DNA from: Epiperipatus broadwayi | Lineage: Eukaryota > Onychophora > Udeonychophora > Euonychophora > Peripatidae | Length of the DNA stretch: 64,000 nt | Assembly (NCBI GenBank): GCA_028023455.1 | Contig: JAQFVV010000204.1 | Span: 327,501 to 391,500 of the forward strand | Direction of reading: 5' to 3' | Shown here: positions 11,181 to 23,662 of the stretch, piece by piece | How positions within the stretch are numbered: the stretch's first letter is position 1 | Layout of the letters: every line of letters starts with the position of its first letter | Notes under the pieces: model-generated | Database searches by the model: none | What the model was told of the DNA's origin: nothing | Seen by the model: only the letters and a program-made list of their open reading frames with translations | Translations under genes and position numbers: made by a program

Positions 11181-14100
11181 ATCATTACTTTTTTTCATAC
11201 CATTTTATAAAATTCTAGATATTCAATACTTTTCAATGGAATGTTACTAAATATTTACATATACTTTTTAATACATTGGTTTGTCTCAGTGGAAAATTTA
11301 TTATCAAACTGTTATTTTGTACCTGCTATATTTCTGTAGTTCACAATGGTGTATTAATTATTTTCTTATTGATTTCATTCAAGTTTAAACCATGTTTAAA
11401 ACATGTTAATATTTTAAAATGTTAAGTAAGTTCTTCAATCTAAGTTAGGAGCATCAACTGTTAATATAATTCTTAATAATTTTTGTCTCAATAATTTGCA
11501 TTAACACATATTTTACACCTCATTAATCACGGAACAATTCATATATTAATTCTATTAAAAACTTTACAATCTTGAAATCCATATTTTATACTAGTCAAAA
11601 TATAATTCAATTCTGCTGTATTTTTTTACCTGCTCATTTTTGTTAAGCATATTTTTCAAAGAAAGAATTCTATATATATATATATAATTAAATTCCAACC
11701 AGTAACCACCTAAACATTCACAGTAAAATATAGTAATCAATATTTCTCACTGCTGTCAAGGCAACCTTCACACCTTTTAATAGCAAGAATGGAAATCATT
11801 CTTACTAATGGTCCATTGAATATATATGGACACTTAAAGCTTGCAACTTGACTACAGAATATAAAATATTGGTACAATGAAGTTTAAATAAACCTTATTA
11901 AACATGAAATAAACATGTCACTGTAATGCAGACTAATAAATAGTCAATTAACATTACAAACTGCAATACTTTTAAATTGCCCATATATATATATATATGC
12001 AATGTCTCATTTCTATTATCATAACCAAATTTATCTAATGCATTTTCATCTGTTAATCATTCACTAATTCTCATATAAATGTTTCCGATGACAATTTAAA
12101 AATATTTGTCTAATCAAAAGCATTTTGTATATCTATTTAAAATGCTTCACTTCTTCATCACACTGAATTATCTGCATTTGATATCTTATATTTAGTTGAA
12201 TAACTAATTTGCTACTCTGTTTAATATACCACTAATTTACACATTCTTGTTTGTCTATTTTTTATTTATAAGGAATCTCACTTCATTTTTTAAATCATAT
12301 AACTTTTCAACTTTTGTTTTACTTTCACAAAGTCCAACAATGCTCAATTTAGTATTAGATAGATCTTTTTGCAATTCATTAAATCTTCTTTCACTTGTTA
12401 TTTAACTTTATTTTCAATCTACAAACTGAATTTAAATTCTTCTTTACATTACACTATTAATATAATATATTTGTTTGATTTTATTTAATCAAAAAGATGA
12501 TATTCTGTCTAAATAATCTTTTGTGAACATTACTAAACTATTTTAATACTAAAAAAAAACATTTCTTCTATTATAACTCATGAACTAGATTATGTTAAGT
12601 CTGGCAGCCTAAAATATCTACTACAAATGTTTGATATTCAACTAATGTAATTTTCACCAATAAAATGTTATATTTTATTATATCTGCTCTTAAATTATTA
12701 CATCAAACTATGAAGTGTAATCTCAAACTGAGGTTTTTAGAATAAACCTATCAGTTTTAAAGATATTCATTTAAGAATTTTTGTAAAAAAAATATTTTTT
12801 TCAGGATTATATCTACATTCTGTGCAAATATAAAAAAACAAGCCATGAATTTTTACTTTTATGTATCAGTTATTAATCAACTAATAATTTAAATAAACTA
12901 ATAAGATAAAATTAGTACAAGTAATTGTTCAGATTTTAGTATATCTTGTGGAACATAATAATTGTTTCTATTTGTCTATTTATTTGTATTGGTGAATAAA
13001 AAATTGAAACTTTGACTATATATGGCTCAACATAAACATCAATTCAAAATAAATAAAAAATAATAATGTCAATTCAGTTTTTGAAGCTTTTCTTTGGAGA
13101 AAGAGCAAATAACTATGCTTTTTTTTTATTTCAACTATTTATAGCTTAATGCTGCTTAACTATTACAGTTTATAAAAACATCGCACTCTATATAAAATAA
13201 TTGATTTATTATGACTAATGTATGAAAAGACAGGAAAAAAATTAAAGTTGCATGATTTCTTAAAAACATTTATGACATAATAAAATCATAGATTTAAGAG
13301 CATTCCAATCATTTGAATAGGTAAATAAGGTGTTGTGATGTCTAACATTAATATTATTCAGTTATAAGGATGATACTATTAAGTATTGAAAGATATGCTT
13401 TAAATATTTTAATTTATTTATTTTATAATTAAAATTACTAAAGAATGATATATATAATATGTTTTTTTGTTGATTTAACAAATGCATTTAACTCATTTAA
13501 TAAAAAAAATGTTTTGGAAATGTTTGAAATTATCTGCTTCTTCATTGAAATGTTGTCATATTATATCAATGATACATGATAATATGAGAATATTATTATT
13601 GGTGATAGAAAAATAAGACACATTATTAAAAAAAATGGTGTTAAAAAGACATAGCCTACATAAAATTTTAGTTTTTTTTTTTGCTTATTATGGAAATAAA
13701 TAATTTTTGGAATGGTTTGAAGGGTTTTTGTAGAATATGCTTTAAAATGAAATGTAGATTTAAAAACCAAGTTTCTATTTAATCTGATAAAAATAATATA
13801 AAATACATTACATATTTATTTAATGAACTTCATTTTTCTATTAAGACACATAATATAATACAACTATATCAAAGAGTATGATTTAGTTTTTATTTAGTAA
13901 ACTTAGTATAACTTCCAAATTAGCAATTATACCTTTAAATTATATTTGAAAAGATCACTCATGCTTCTTTAATTTTTTATTGTTTTGCTCTTAATTAGTT
14001 TTTTTATTGAAGATTCCATATAATTGAGAAAAGACTTAAATTTTCATTTAATTTTTAATAAATTTACTTTTCAATTTAAAAAGACACTGTATCAAATTTA

Positions 14101-14695
14101 AATTGTTTTCAATAATAATTAATTTGAAAAAAAAAGATAGTATAATTATTTAAAAAAATGAAATTAATTAAAAAATTATTTCACATTTAATTTATATCAA
14201 GAAAAAAATTTATATAAATCTTCAATTAACATTTTTTTTGCATGTTTCTTAAAAAAAATATTTATTTATTAAAAACGTCATAGAAATTAATGGAAATATA
14301 TCTACAATGTATAAACAAACGTTAAAATTAATTAAAGCTTAATATATATTTACATGAAAAATCTCCATTATTGCATTGAAAAGCAAGTAAATTGTGATCA
14401 ATATGTGTTACCTGATTAGATGTAAAATTTATTTATAAAAATGAAAGCTAAAATACATATTTATAAAAATAATGAATTGACTGTTAAGTGGAAAAAATGG
14501 ATTGAATGGGTAACTATTATTAAAATAACAAAATGTATTTTTGGACAATGCTAGAGTGAATAAAATATAACAGGAAGCAATCACTATAGTTGGAGAATCC
14601 ATAATGAAAAGGCTAATATATATATATATGTTAAAATGAAGATTTGCACGGGTTAAATATATAAAATACATATTTTGCGGGTTCATCCATGTTAA
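11181..14695. other. AT-rich DNA, no gene seen
   Basis: This is long AT-rich sequence with short (TA)n tracts (11672-11687, 11980-11998) and many homopolymer runs. Frames at 13561-13770 and 14429-14686 have the hydrophobic, low-complexity composition expected from chance openings in AT-rich DNA. I found no RNA gene or clear mobile element. Confidence 0.5.
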
Positions 14696-14699
14696 AACC

Positions 14700-15475
14700 T
14701 TTTAATATTAATATACTGATGTTCCGACTTGGTCACACAAGCCATCCACAGAGTTATAAAAGGTAGAAAGACAGTTGTAGAGGCGCTACAATCACTGATT
14801 TAAATAAAATGTTAAAATTCCACCAATAGCAAAAAATGTTAAATTTAGGAATGTTTTTTAAAAAAATCTTTCCAAATAGGAGGAAGTTTACATGTATCAT
14901 CTCGCTTATTGATACAATCTGGCCTTTTAAGTATCTCAATGGCTTCTCTAATTTTGCATTGGTAGAGATTATCGCATCTGGATATGATCCTGGTACTAGA
15001 AAAATCAATTTTATGACCTGAATCTATAGTATGGAGTGAGAGTGCTGATGATGATGAGTGTTGTTTAACTGCATTAGCATGCTCATCTCTCCTAACACTG
15101 ATGCGACAATTACTCATACCTATGTAAGAAGCTTTACAAATTTTACATGAGATTTGATAGACACCATGAGATTCAAAAGAGATTGAATCCTTAGGCTTGG
15201 TTATTATTTTGCTGATCTTTTGATGAGCAGAAAATGCTGTATCTATATTATAGCATTTTAATATACATCCGATACTGTCTGTAGTTCCTTTTACATATGG
15301 AACACAAATCCTAATAGCTGATTTATCATCTTTTTGTTTCCTATTTTGTCTATTTTGGGCTTGAAATAAGGCTTTTTTTTTTATAAATTTGTAATTATAA
15401 CTATTTGCTAATAAAACACTATTAATATGATTTATTTCTTCTTTCAGATGTGTCTCATCTGAAAGAATTTTTTAT
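14700..15475 (-). mobile_element. Penelope-like element 3' fragment
   Basis: This is the coding 3' end of a Penelope-like element in minus orientation: the region linking RT to endonuclease, the GIY-YIG endonuclease and a short downstream part with an ATTAATATTAAAAG-like tail. The RT core upstream (above 15475) is not recognisable. The left limit is approximate. Confidence 0.7.
14845..15471 (-). pseudogene. Penelope-like GIY-YIG endonuclease fragment
   Basis: The frame is open for 208 codons, from the stop at 15472-15474 to the stop at 14845. Around residues 58-66 it reads CVPYVKG, the conserved stretch after the RT domain in Penelope-like elements. GVYQISC begins near residue 103 and CKASYIGMS follows (YIG at about residue 116): together the GIY-YIG signature with the cysteine pair seen in this family. 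RRDEH and LHTIDSGHKIDF follow, corresponding to the catalytic Arg/Glu region and the conserved GH motif. The protein ends with LPPIW plus a few residues, a normal Penelope C-terminus. Known role: nuclear endonuclease that nicks target DNA for priming by the linked RT. Here the RT is missing, so the fragment cannot act alone. The only in-frame Met is at 15117, inside the domain, so no real start is present. Confidence 0.8.
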
Positions 15476-15479
15476 AATC

Positions 15480-16838
15480 ACTGATAAAAAATTTTTTTGC
15501 TTAAAATATAAAAAGATTCTAATCTTTAAACCAAAAGTAAGTTACTGATATTTTAATGAAGTCTCATTGATCTATATTAAAAACAAGTGGATCTTGAATA
15601 ACATTGGTAAGTATGTGTAAATTAGTATTTTCTTTAACTGTTATTGATCAACTCATTGATAAAACAATAAAATGTCTTTGACAATGCTAGTCATTCCAAT
15701 ATTTACTATAATTCAATAAATGCATTAACAAGAATGTTAATACTTCATTGAAATGTTTGGAGTTTCCTTTTATAAAGCCATGTCTTGTATCTTTTTAAAG
15801 ACTTTAAACAGGATTCTTTTATTAGTGACAATAAGAAGTTCTCAGTAAGTAGGAGTGACATAAAAAATGTTTTCCAAAACCTATTTTTAATTTTTTTACC
15901 TTGAAAATCTTTGTAATAATAGATATATAAATTGTAGAGAGAGTTTATCAGTCTTATTATTGATATATTTTTGTTGGAGTAAAGAAGGTATTTCATAAAT
16001 AGCATAAATGTGTTTAACAAGCAAACAAACAACTATATCCACAATATTTGTAAATCAATGTAAAATTAATAAAGATAAGAATGATAGCATAATATAACTC
16101 AATAAAACAGTGTTACACACTTTTTCTCTTATATCTTATATTCATATATTTATATGAAGGTATGAATCATTTTTATTTACTTTCTGAAAGAAAAACTTTA
16201 TAAGTATGTTATTTGTAATCCTTCAGAATAATATGGAAGCTATAATTTGAATTTCTATCTAAGGAGAGTATTCAGAAAAAGGGATTGAAGAGACTGCTAT
16301 ACTTTAATGGGAAAGAATAGCAATAATTGTATCATAAACAGTTGACTTTTAAGGATTATCTTTATTGTATTATTAGTATTATATATATATAATTATTGCT
16401 GTTATATAAAGATATTATATAAATATATATATATATTGCTTTCTCAAACATTGACGCAAATTTTCTGATATAATTCTGTGTTATGGGATATTTTTTACAA
16501 TAGCTTCAATTTTCTATGAATATTAGTTTTATTTCTACTTGTTTGTATTCTATAACAATATTAAAACTATATTAACCCTATGATGCTGAACACATAAGAT
16601 ACACCATAGGATATTAATTTATTATTTTACATTACCTTCTTACATAAACATAAATGCTTTTTATATGGAACAACAATAATTGTGATTATTAAGATCCTTA
16701 AATGCATTTTTGCTGCAGAACACCTTCTTTGAAAGGTAATTTTTATAGTAAAGTGCTTCAAGAAATAATTTATCAAAATGTAATTTATTTGTACATGCAA
16801 AAAACAGGACTCAATGCACATTTTTGTATTTTTTAATA
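15480..16838. other. AT-rich DNA, no gene seen
   Basis: I see only AT-rich sequence with (TA)n tracts near 16379-16392 and 16420-16436. It may contain unrecognisable remains of the Penelope RT next to 15480. The 95-codon minus frame at 15745-16032 has no motif. Confidence 0.5.
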
Positions 16839-16839
16839 A

Positions 16840-17038
16840 ACAAGGCAAAACTCTCCATACAGTAGTGATACCCTGTGCCAACCAGAGTAATCAGTGGATG
16901 CCAGAAGGTTTGTGAAACTAGTCTGGGGATATTGGATGAGTAGGCATTAGATAGGGATTTTATGCACAAGCCTTCTGGCATCCATTTATTACTCTGGTTG
17001 GCACAGAGTGGCACTACTGTATGGAGAGTTTTGCCTTA
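16840..17038. mobile_element. Palindromic MITE, hAT-like (copy A, complete)
   Basis: Terminal inverted repeats of about 70 bp begin AAGGCAAAACTCTCCATACA and enclose a roughly 55-bp centre. The arms continue through GTGCCAACCAGAGTAAT and GGATGCCAGAAGG. TTTAATAA lies on both sides (16832-16839 and 17039-17046), a plausible 8-bp target duplication that would place it with hAT-type elements. It has no coding capacity. Shorter copies are at 40938-41018 and 57876-57982. Confidence 0.75.
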
Positions 17039-17046
17039 TTTAATAA

Positions 17047-17880
17047 CAATTACATGCAAGTACAAGAGATAGTTATTATGTGATTATTTTTTAATATGTG
17101 CTATTGTTAAAATATGCCTTTTTTTCTGTTTATATCCTCTTTTTTCTTTGCAAACTGTAATGACAATCTTGGCATTTAAAGTGTGATTATATAATTATAT
17201 ATTTTTACATGTTCTAAAAACATGGAATTAAAATCATGAATGATTTTATTATATAGATACACATGTTACTTCAACTTTGGATTAATATTACCACTTCATT
17301 CTCTACAATAATATATGTGCAGTCAGTATAATGACTTTCAGCTATATATTCCCTTTTCTTTTGCTCATAAAATTGTTAAGATAGTTTGCAGTGAACAATA
17401 AAATAAGAAAAGGAAAACAAAAGCAGAAATGTTTACTAGTAGTGCAGACTTCATAATAATCACGAAATCTAACAATGTATAATTGAATGTTGTTTGGCGC
17501 AAGTGCAAATAAATAAAGTTTTAAATAGTTATTTCTTATATAACATTATTATAATATGAATTAAGATGCACTACATTGAGACAGAATCCATTCTTTACAT
17601 AATCAAGTAATGAATATTTATAATTCAATAAATTATTACAATTTAATTACTAGTTTTATTTATATTACATTTAACATACTGTAAATTAATTTAATGAAAA
17701 AAAAAGTTCAATTGGAACATTAATTTTGAAACATGCATGGAAAACATGATGTAGCATTATGTTAGCACATTAGTAAGATGTGAAAGACATCTAATATTAT
17801 TGTCATGTATTTATCCACTGTACTGAGAGTAATAAAATTATTTTCAATAAAGTATTAATTTATGGATATCTTGTATATAT
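17047..17880. other. AT-rich DNA, no gene seen
   Basis: I see nothing beyond AT-rich sequence with short homopolymers. Confidence 0.5.
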
Positions 17881-17885
17881 TTAGA

Positions 17886-17975
17886 GATGTTGTGGCCTAG
17901 TGGTTAGAGAATCTGCATAACATAACCATGGCTTATTATTTAAATTTACTCCTGGTAAAACTTGTAATTTTTTTA
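17886..17975 (+). repeat. Possible tRNA-derived SINE remnant
   Basis: The stretch TGGCCTAGTGGTTAG at 17893-17907 fits the A-box of an RNA polymerase III promoter as found in tRNA-derived SINEs. A B-box would be expected about 40 bases on. There the sequence (TTTAAATTTACTCC) is only a poor match. No cloverleaf can be drawn, so this is not a functional tRNA gene. Confidence 0.35.
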
Positions 17976-20868
17976 GAAACTCAAATAGGTATTATTTTTT
18001 TTCCTGGAAGCCTGCTCATCATCAGTTCCGCTAACCAACTAATATTTGTTGACAAATGATTTTTGTAGATATTGTGTATAACAAGATAATGCATATAAAA
18101 GAACAGAAAACTGTTAAATCCATCATGTTCACTCATTATCTGGAAGTTAATTAGCCTATTGAGTAATGCATTTCTTTTTACTTTTTATGATGTCTATTGA
18201 ATTAATCTTTAGCCTAACAGTATGCTATTTAAAATATATTTAGATTAACGTTCATGTATATATATATTACTTTTAAAAATAAATGATTAAAAATTATTCA
18301 GACTAAGCATTTATATACATTGCTGTAATCAATGTAGAGTTAAAGTCCTATTTTTGTTATTTTACTTTCAAATAAAGAGCGCTGGATAGTTTCACTTTCA
18401 AAGACAAAATATAAAAATATTTTAAAACAGCTTTTAACATTTATTTCAGTTTATTAATATTATTTACTTTCAAAACATTATAGAAAAAGTTCATTACATA
18501 TTTTCTGCTTTGTTTTAAAATTTAAATATTGATTTTTTTTGGTTTTGTATTTTTTTAAAAAAATCAATTTCATTTTATTAAAATCTTTAAATAAGATTTT
18601 TTATATATATAAAACTTTTTTTTCGTTAAAAAATAATGTTTATTTTTCTATTTTAAACAACTCGAATTTTAAGTTATGTTAAAAAATTATAAGATATTAA
18701 TATTATTTTGTATGAGTTTGATAACATTTTATATTTTAATTTTAAAAATAAATTAATATAAAAAGTTTATTGTAGTTTATGATAAACAAATCGTTTTTAA
18801 AATGTTGACAAGTTTTGACAAACTATAATAATAAAGACCCATTGCTATTCCTTGATTGTTTTAATATATTGTCTAAATTACTCAAAATTATTATAGAAAA
18901 CTTTATACCTGCATTATAGATAGTAATATTTATATTACTTTTTAAAAAAATATTACGTAATGAAAATTTTTATTTTTATAGTTATGAGAAAGTAATTAGG
19001 TAGTAAAGGAATATGAACAAATCATAAAGTTTTTATCACATATGGTTTTTAGATTTCTATATTCTTTATACAACTTATTTTACAAAACAAGTTAATTTTT
19101 TTTAGTTATATGCTGGACTGTTGTCATTATCTAATTTAATTGTTAACTGGTTTTAGAAAAATTTCAACTTTATTCAGTAATTTCGTATTAACTGGAGCCA
19201 TTTGATTTTTTTGTTATCTGGAGTTTTTATTTTATTTTTTATATTAATTTGTTGTCTCCGACTTCCAGTCTCCAAATGAATTCAGTCAAATATGACTTCA
19301 TATAATGTTGCATTCTTGTTCTGAATTTTTCAACTCAGACTGCCAATTTAAGATACACATCTAATCTAAATTAATATTTACATGAATATTTATTAAAAAA
19401 TAATAGTTAATAAAAGTTGAGAAATATTGCTAAATAAAAAAATTATGAATTCAGTTAAGGTTTTTCATTAAATGATATTTACACTGCTTGCTACCCACAT
19501 TTAAAATAGATTGATTCGCTTTGCTTTCTACTGAAAGAGAAATTATAACATTTTTGCGAATGAAAGCAATAATATCAGTTAGATGCTGTGCCAAATAAAT
19601 AATGAAATGAAATTCTTCTTTGATTATGTATTTCATGCAATTCAAATTTTTAGCAATATCAAAACTGAGAATACATTTGATAAAAGAGTGAAAAAAGTTA
19701 TATGATAGTATAAGAATAAAGAAGATTTCATATACTACTAGATTAAAAACAAAGTAAAAAATATATCCAAAACATTTTTAAGGCTTTATTACTTTTGGAA
19801 AAACTTAAAATCAGAAATTTAAAGTTTGGCAAAATATCAAAAAATAGTTTATTAATGATTACTTAAGAGATGTTTTTTTTTTTTTTTTGTTATAAAAGAT
19901 CACTATTATATGTTGAAAACTTAATTTTTGACAAACTATTTTTGGTTTTTTATTTAATAAAACAAATTTTAGTATTTGATAGCAGAAAAAAAGCATAGTT
20001 AAATAGTATATAAATACATCAAAATAATATGCATTAAAGTGTTTCTTGTTTTAAATATTAAAAAAATCATTACAAAATTGAAAATACTTGCTAGAAATAT
20101 ACATAAGTGCAGAAATAAATTGAACTAAGTAATTTGAAACAGAAAAAACCTTAAAACAAATCTTTCTCAAAATACTTCAACATAAATCACATATTTGTAA
20201 TCATAAAATATTTTGAATGTTAAAGTTAATAAAAGATAAGTAATACAATACTTTTTTAAAGAAATAAAATAGTTCTGATTATTGAGACGCTATTAAAAAA
20301 GTTAAAAATAGACTTATGATTGTATGGCAATTTTTTCACCAGTGAAGACAGTTGTAGTAAAACTGTTTTAAAAATCTATGACAGAAATCTTATAACCAAT
20401 GTAGATTTTCTTGAAGGTTTGTAGTAACCAAGTAAGTCTTAATCTCGCAATATATATATATAACGATTTTAATAGTAACAACTGCTTATGAAAAAATGTT
20501 ATATCAATTTGATCAATGTGTAATAAGAACAAACATAATATTTAAATTAAAAATATATGTATAAGCATTTAAGATTACAATTTTGGTCATAAAAAAGAAA
20601 AAAAAAGATAACATGTGCCTAAATATACTTTCCATAACTATATTAATTTGAAAAAAAAAGATAAAATGCATGGCATTAAATGCAATAATTAACTTTATTT
20701 ATTCCCCTCAACGTTATCTGTTGGATTTCATCGATAAAAAGTGTTGGATTTGAACTTACATACCCAGCAGCAATTTATATATACACCCTAATAATTCAAA
20801 TAATTGGATGTTTGAATTTAAATTAACTTGTTTCTATCATTATAAATATAGAACATACATTTCACAAT
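17976..20868. other. AT-rich DNA, no gene seen
   Basis: This is a long, very AT-rich stretch. The phrases GGACTGTTGTCATTATCT (near 19115) and GTTAACTGG / GTATTAACTGGAGCC (19140-19200) recall the ends of pogo-type elements, but no matching inverted end was found. The 64-codon minus frame at 19451-19645 has no motif. Confidence 0.45.
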
Positions 20869-20941
20869 TATTGGTAATAATTGAAAGTTTGCAAGTCTTT
20901 CACATGTGCAATTATCTCTCAGACAGCCAATCAGATTTTAA
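20869..20941. repeat. Half copy of the fold-back repeat
   Basis: This matches the inner part of the left arm of the palindrome at 21181-21379, including GGTAATAATTGAAAG and CTCTCAGACAGCCAATCAG and the central ATTTTA. After the centre the second arm is almost entirely missing (only a CAGCTGTC-like stub), so it is a truncated copy about 300 bp away from the complete one. Confidence 0.75.
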
Positions 20942-21180
20942 ACAGCTGTCATAAGAGTGATCAGGCATTTTGACAAGAAAAGGATGATACTACCTTTTCT
21001 CAACTTAACTATTTATATATATAAGCCAGTCTTAAGCATCTTGGCCTGAAAGCTTAAATATATAAACATATACATTTATCATTCATTGTATTATTAATTT
21101 AAGATATTATAACACGAAATCTTAGATTTACTACACCGCAATTTTCTAGATGTTAATATAATTTATCAGCAACTTATGTA

Positions 21181-21379
21181 AATAATATTTGTCTAAATCA
21201 CATGTTGTTAAAATTGGTAATAATTGAAAGTTTGCAAGTCTTTCACATGTGCAATTATCTCTCAGACAGCCAATCAGATTTTAATTGGCTGTCTGAGAGA
21301 TAATTGCGCATGTGAAAATATTGCAAACTTTCAATTATTACCAATTTTAAACAACATGTGATTTAGACAAATATTATTT
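21181..21379. mobile_element. Near-perfect fold-back (palindromic) element
   Basis: The arms 21181-21274 and 21283-21379 are reverse complements with only a few mismatches and short indels, separated by about 8 bases. A transcript would form a hairpin of about 95 bp. It has no coding capacity. Presumably a MITE or fold-back transposon; I see no clear target duplication, and the terminal AATAATATTT is AT-rich. Confidence 0.8.
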
Positions 21380-21692
21380 CACAATTATATATTTCAGTAA
21401 TCTCAATATGGTAAATAGAATGAATTAGAGCTCTTAATGCATATCTTTAAAATAAATGTAAAAGATATATGAAGCTTTGTTAAATTGTATATTATTATAA
21501 TAATAATTATATATGTATACATATAAAAATTGTTTTGCTTATATATATATAGTAAAGGATGAAAAGGATCCACCCTTTCTATTAAAGTGTCATTTAGGTT
21601 TTAAAAAAATATCTTTGATTTAGTTTTTAAGTAAGGATTTGTATATTATAGATTGTTATTGTTGTTAATTGTTTTTCATTGTTATTTGGTTT
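21380..21692. other. AT-rich DNA beside the LINE 3' end
   Basis: This holds (TA)n and TAATAATAAT-type tracts and no gene. It borders the putative target duplication of the LINE at 21693. Confidence 0.5.
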
Positions 21693-21708
21693 ATTTTTTT
21701 TTATTTAT

Positions 21709-21820
21709 AAATAATTTTATTGAAAAAACCATATGTAATAATGATACAATTGTAAATCAAAAATAATAGTTATCCATGTTAGTCAGGCAACCAAATGTTC
21801 TGATGTGGTTACTGGTGTTG
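21709..21820 (-). other. LINE 3' UTR
   Basis: This follows the ORF2 stop at 21821. It holds a polyadenylation-signal match AATAAA (minus strand, 21717-21722) and ends in an A-rich stretch that merges with the putative target duplication, as usual for a LINE tail. Confidence 0.55.
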
Positions 21821-23662
21821 TTAATCCAGCTTAATCAGGCTCCACGTGTTGTCAAATAAAAATCTGGAAGAGATTATTCTGTCCTTATGGCGAAATTCCT
21901 TTAGCTTGGAAATGAATGTGTCTTCAGGCTTGGGATGAGGAAAGATAAACTTGTTGCGACATCTGGCCAACCAGATGGCATAAGTCAGAAAGGTTGAGAG
22001 TCTTGTGGTGACATAATCCCTGGACAGGAAGCAGCATTTAATATTTAAGATTTTGTTCAGGGAAATGTGGCAGTGGTAAGTAATGAAAGTTCTGATTTTG
22101 TCATATGCTGGGCAATCATTTATCATATGATCAAAGGTTTCACAGGTTCTATGGCAGTTGTGACACATAGGATCTATATTCTTGAGGAATCTCCTGTAGT
22201 GCAGGAACCAGTTTGTCTGGAGTGAATTCAGGTTGATTTTTACGTGAAAGTCCAGGAACCTTGGCTCCAGCTTGAGATGCTTGAAAAACCTGGTGACCAC
22301 GTGATTGTTACCACCGAGGTAAGGAATGGTAGAGTTTTGTGTGGGAAATAGCAGGCCATGAGAATCCCAAATGGAGATTTTTTGTCTGAATACTAGGGAA
22401 GAGTGGCCATTGTGAGCGAAAAGGTAGTCAAGTATCTGATTTAGCCAGCTTATCTTTGAAGGTGGAGGTCTGTCAGATGGAATGACTGGTTGTTCTGCTA
22501 CAATCTGGGGAAATTTCTTTTGTAGGATGTGGATCAGAGAGTGGCACTTTTGGTAATATATAGAAAATGTAGCATGCAATGACATACCATTATTTTTACT
22601 ATGTCGCTGCATGCGTTCAATTCCTATGGCCGCTGTTTTACCATTCCACAACAGCCGTGCACAGATTCGGTTGATTTTTGTATTGAAAGCCTTTGTCATG
22701 TTAATTATGGGTAGATAGTAGCTAATCTTTGCCATTACCTTGATATTGAGGAGAGAGATTTTCCCTTGCAGTGATAAATAAACCTTGGCAAAGTTTTTAA
22801 CTGTGTTGGTGACGGCTTCAATGATAGAATTCTGTATTTGTATCGACATGGCTTGCGGTGATTTGTATATGGGAAACCCCAAAAAGTTTTGGGGGTCTGC
22901 TGAGAAAGGCGATGATATCTTCTTGCCGGTGTTGATTTTCCAGGCCAATGACTTGTTGAGGTTGAAGGAAAGTTTGGAGGATTCGGAAAATTTGTTGATT
23001 ATTTGTATGAGAGGTTTTAGATATTTTTGGGAAGGTAAGGTGACAAGGACATCATCCATGTAGGCAAATGCTTTACAGTGTTTCTTCAGCTGGGGTATAT
23101 AGATTCCTGGAAGTTCTGCCTCAATCTGTTTAAGAAGGGGGTTTAAGTAGAGTATAAATAGGAGACTGCTAAGTGGAGATCCTTGGGGTATGGATTTTGA
23201 AGGAATAAAACCATCTGTAAAGAAACCATTCAGGGAAATGTGGACCAATCTGTTGTTTAGTAGATTGTCCAATATCTGAATGATTTGAGTAGGAATGTCT
23301 AGTGCTGAGAGGCAATTGAGCAGGATGTTGACATCTACTGAATCAAATGCTTCAGAGATGTCTAGCTGAATGGCAATGGGTTTGTATAGATTCTTGGATC
23401 TGATATGATCACAGAGAATTTTTACCGCCCCGATTGCAGAGAGTGTGGATGAGCCCTTCTTTGCAAATTGCAACTGGGATATGTTGTCCAGAATAACATC
23501 TTGTATTTTCTCCTTGATCACGCCTTCAATGACCTTTAACAGGATTGGGGTCATGGAGATTGGTCTTATGCTAGATAGAGCAGATGCATCCCAGTTTTTC
23601 TTAACAAAGGGGACCATCACTATGGGATAAAGTTTGGGGATGATTTTTTTTGCTGTTTGCAA
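21821..23662 (-). pseudogene. LINE ORF2 C-terminal segment: reverse transcriptase and zinc knuckle
   Basis: A 613-codon open segment without internal stops; the first codon is TTG, so it is the continuation of ORF2, not a separate gene. Counting from 23662: RPISMTP opens the RT near residue 33, LDISEAFDSVD gives the first catalytic aspartate, IPQGSPLSSLLF the next box, and FAYMDDVLV (YMDD at residues 201-204) the catalytic pair. FNLNKS and FLGFPI follow as the primer-grip region. CHNCH near residue 500 begins a CX2CX8HX4C knuckle typical of the C-terminus of many LINE ORF2 proteins. All expected RT catalytic residues are present. The role is target-primed reverse transcription in the nucleus. 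It is separated from the endonuclease segment by a one-base shift in a run of eight T at 23644-23651 (A on the coding strand). Confidence 0.85.

Noticed and set aside
19100-19260. Sequence recalling pogo-type ends (GGACTGTTGTCATTATCT, GTTAACTGG)
   Set aside because: No inverted partner end or TA-flanked boundary could be found.
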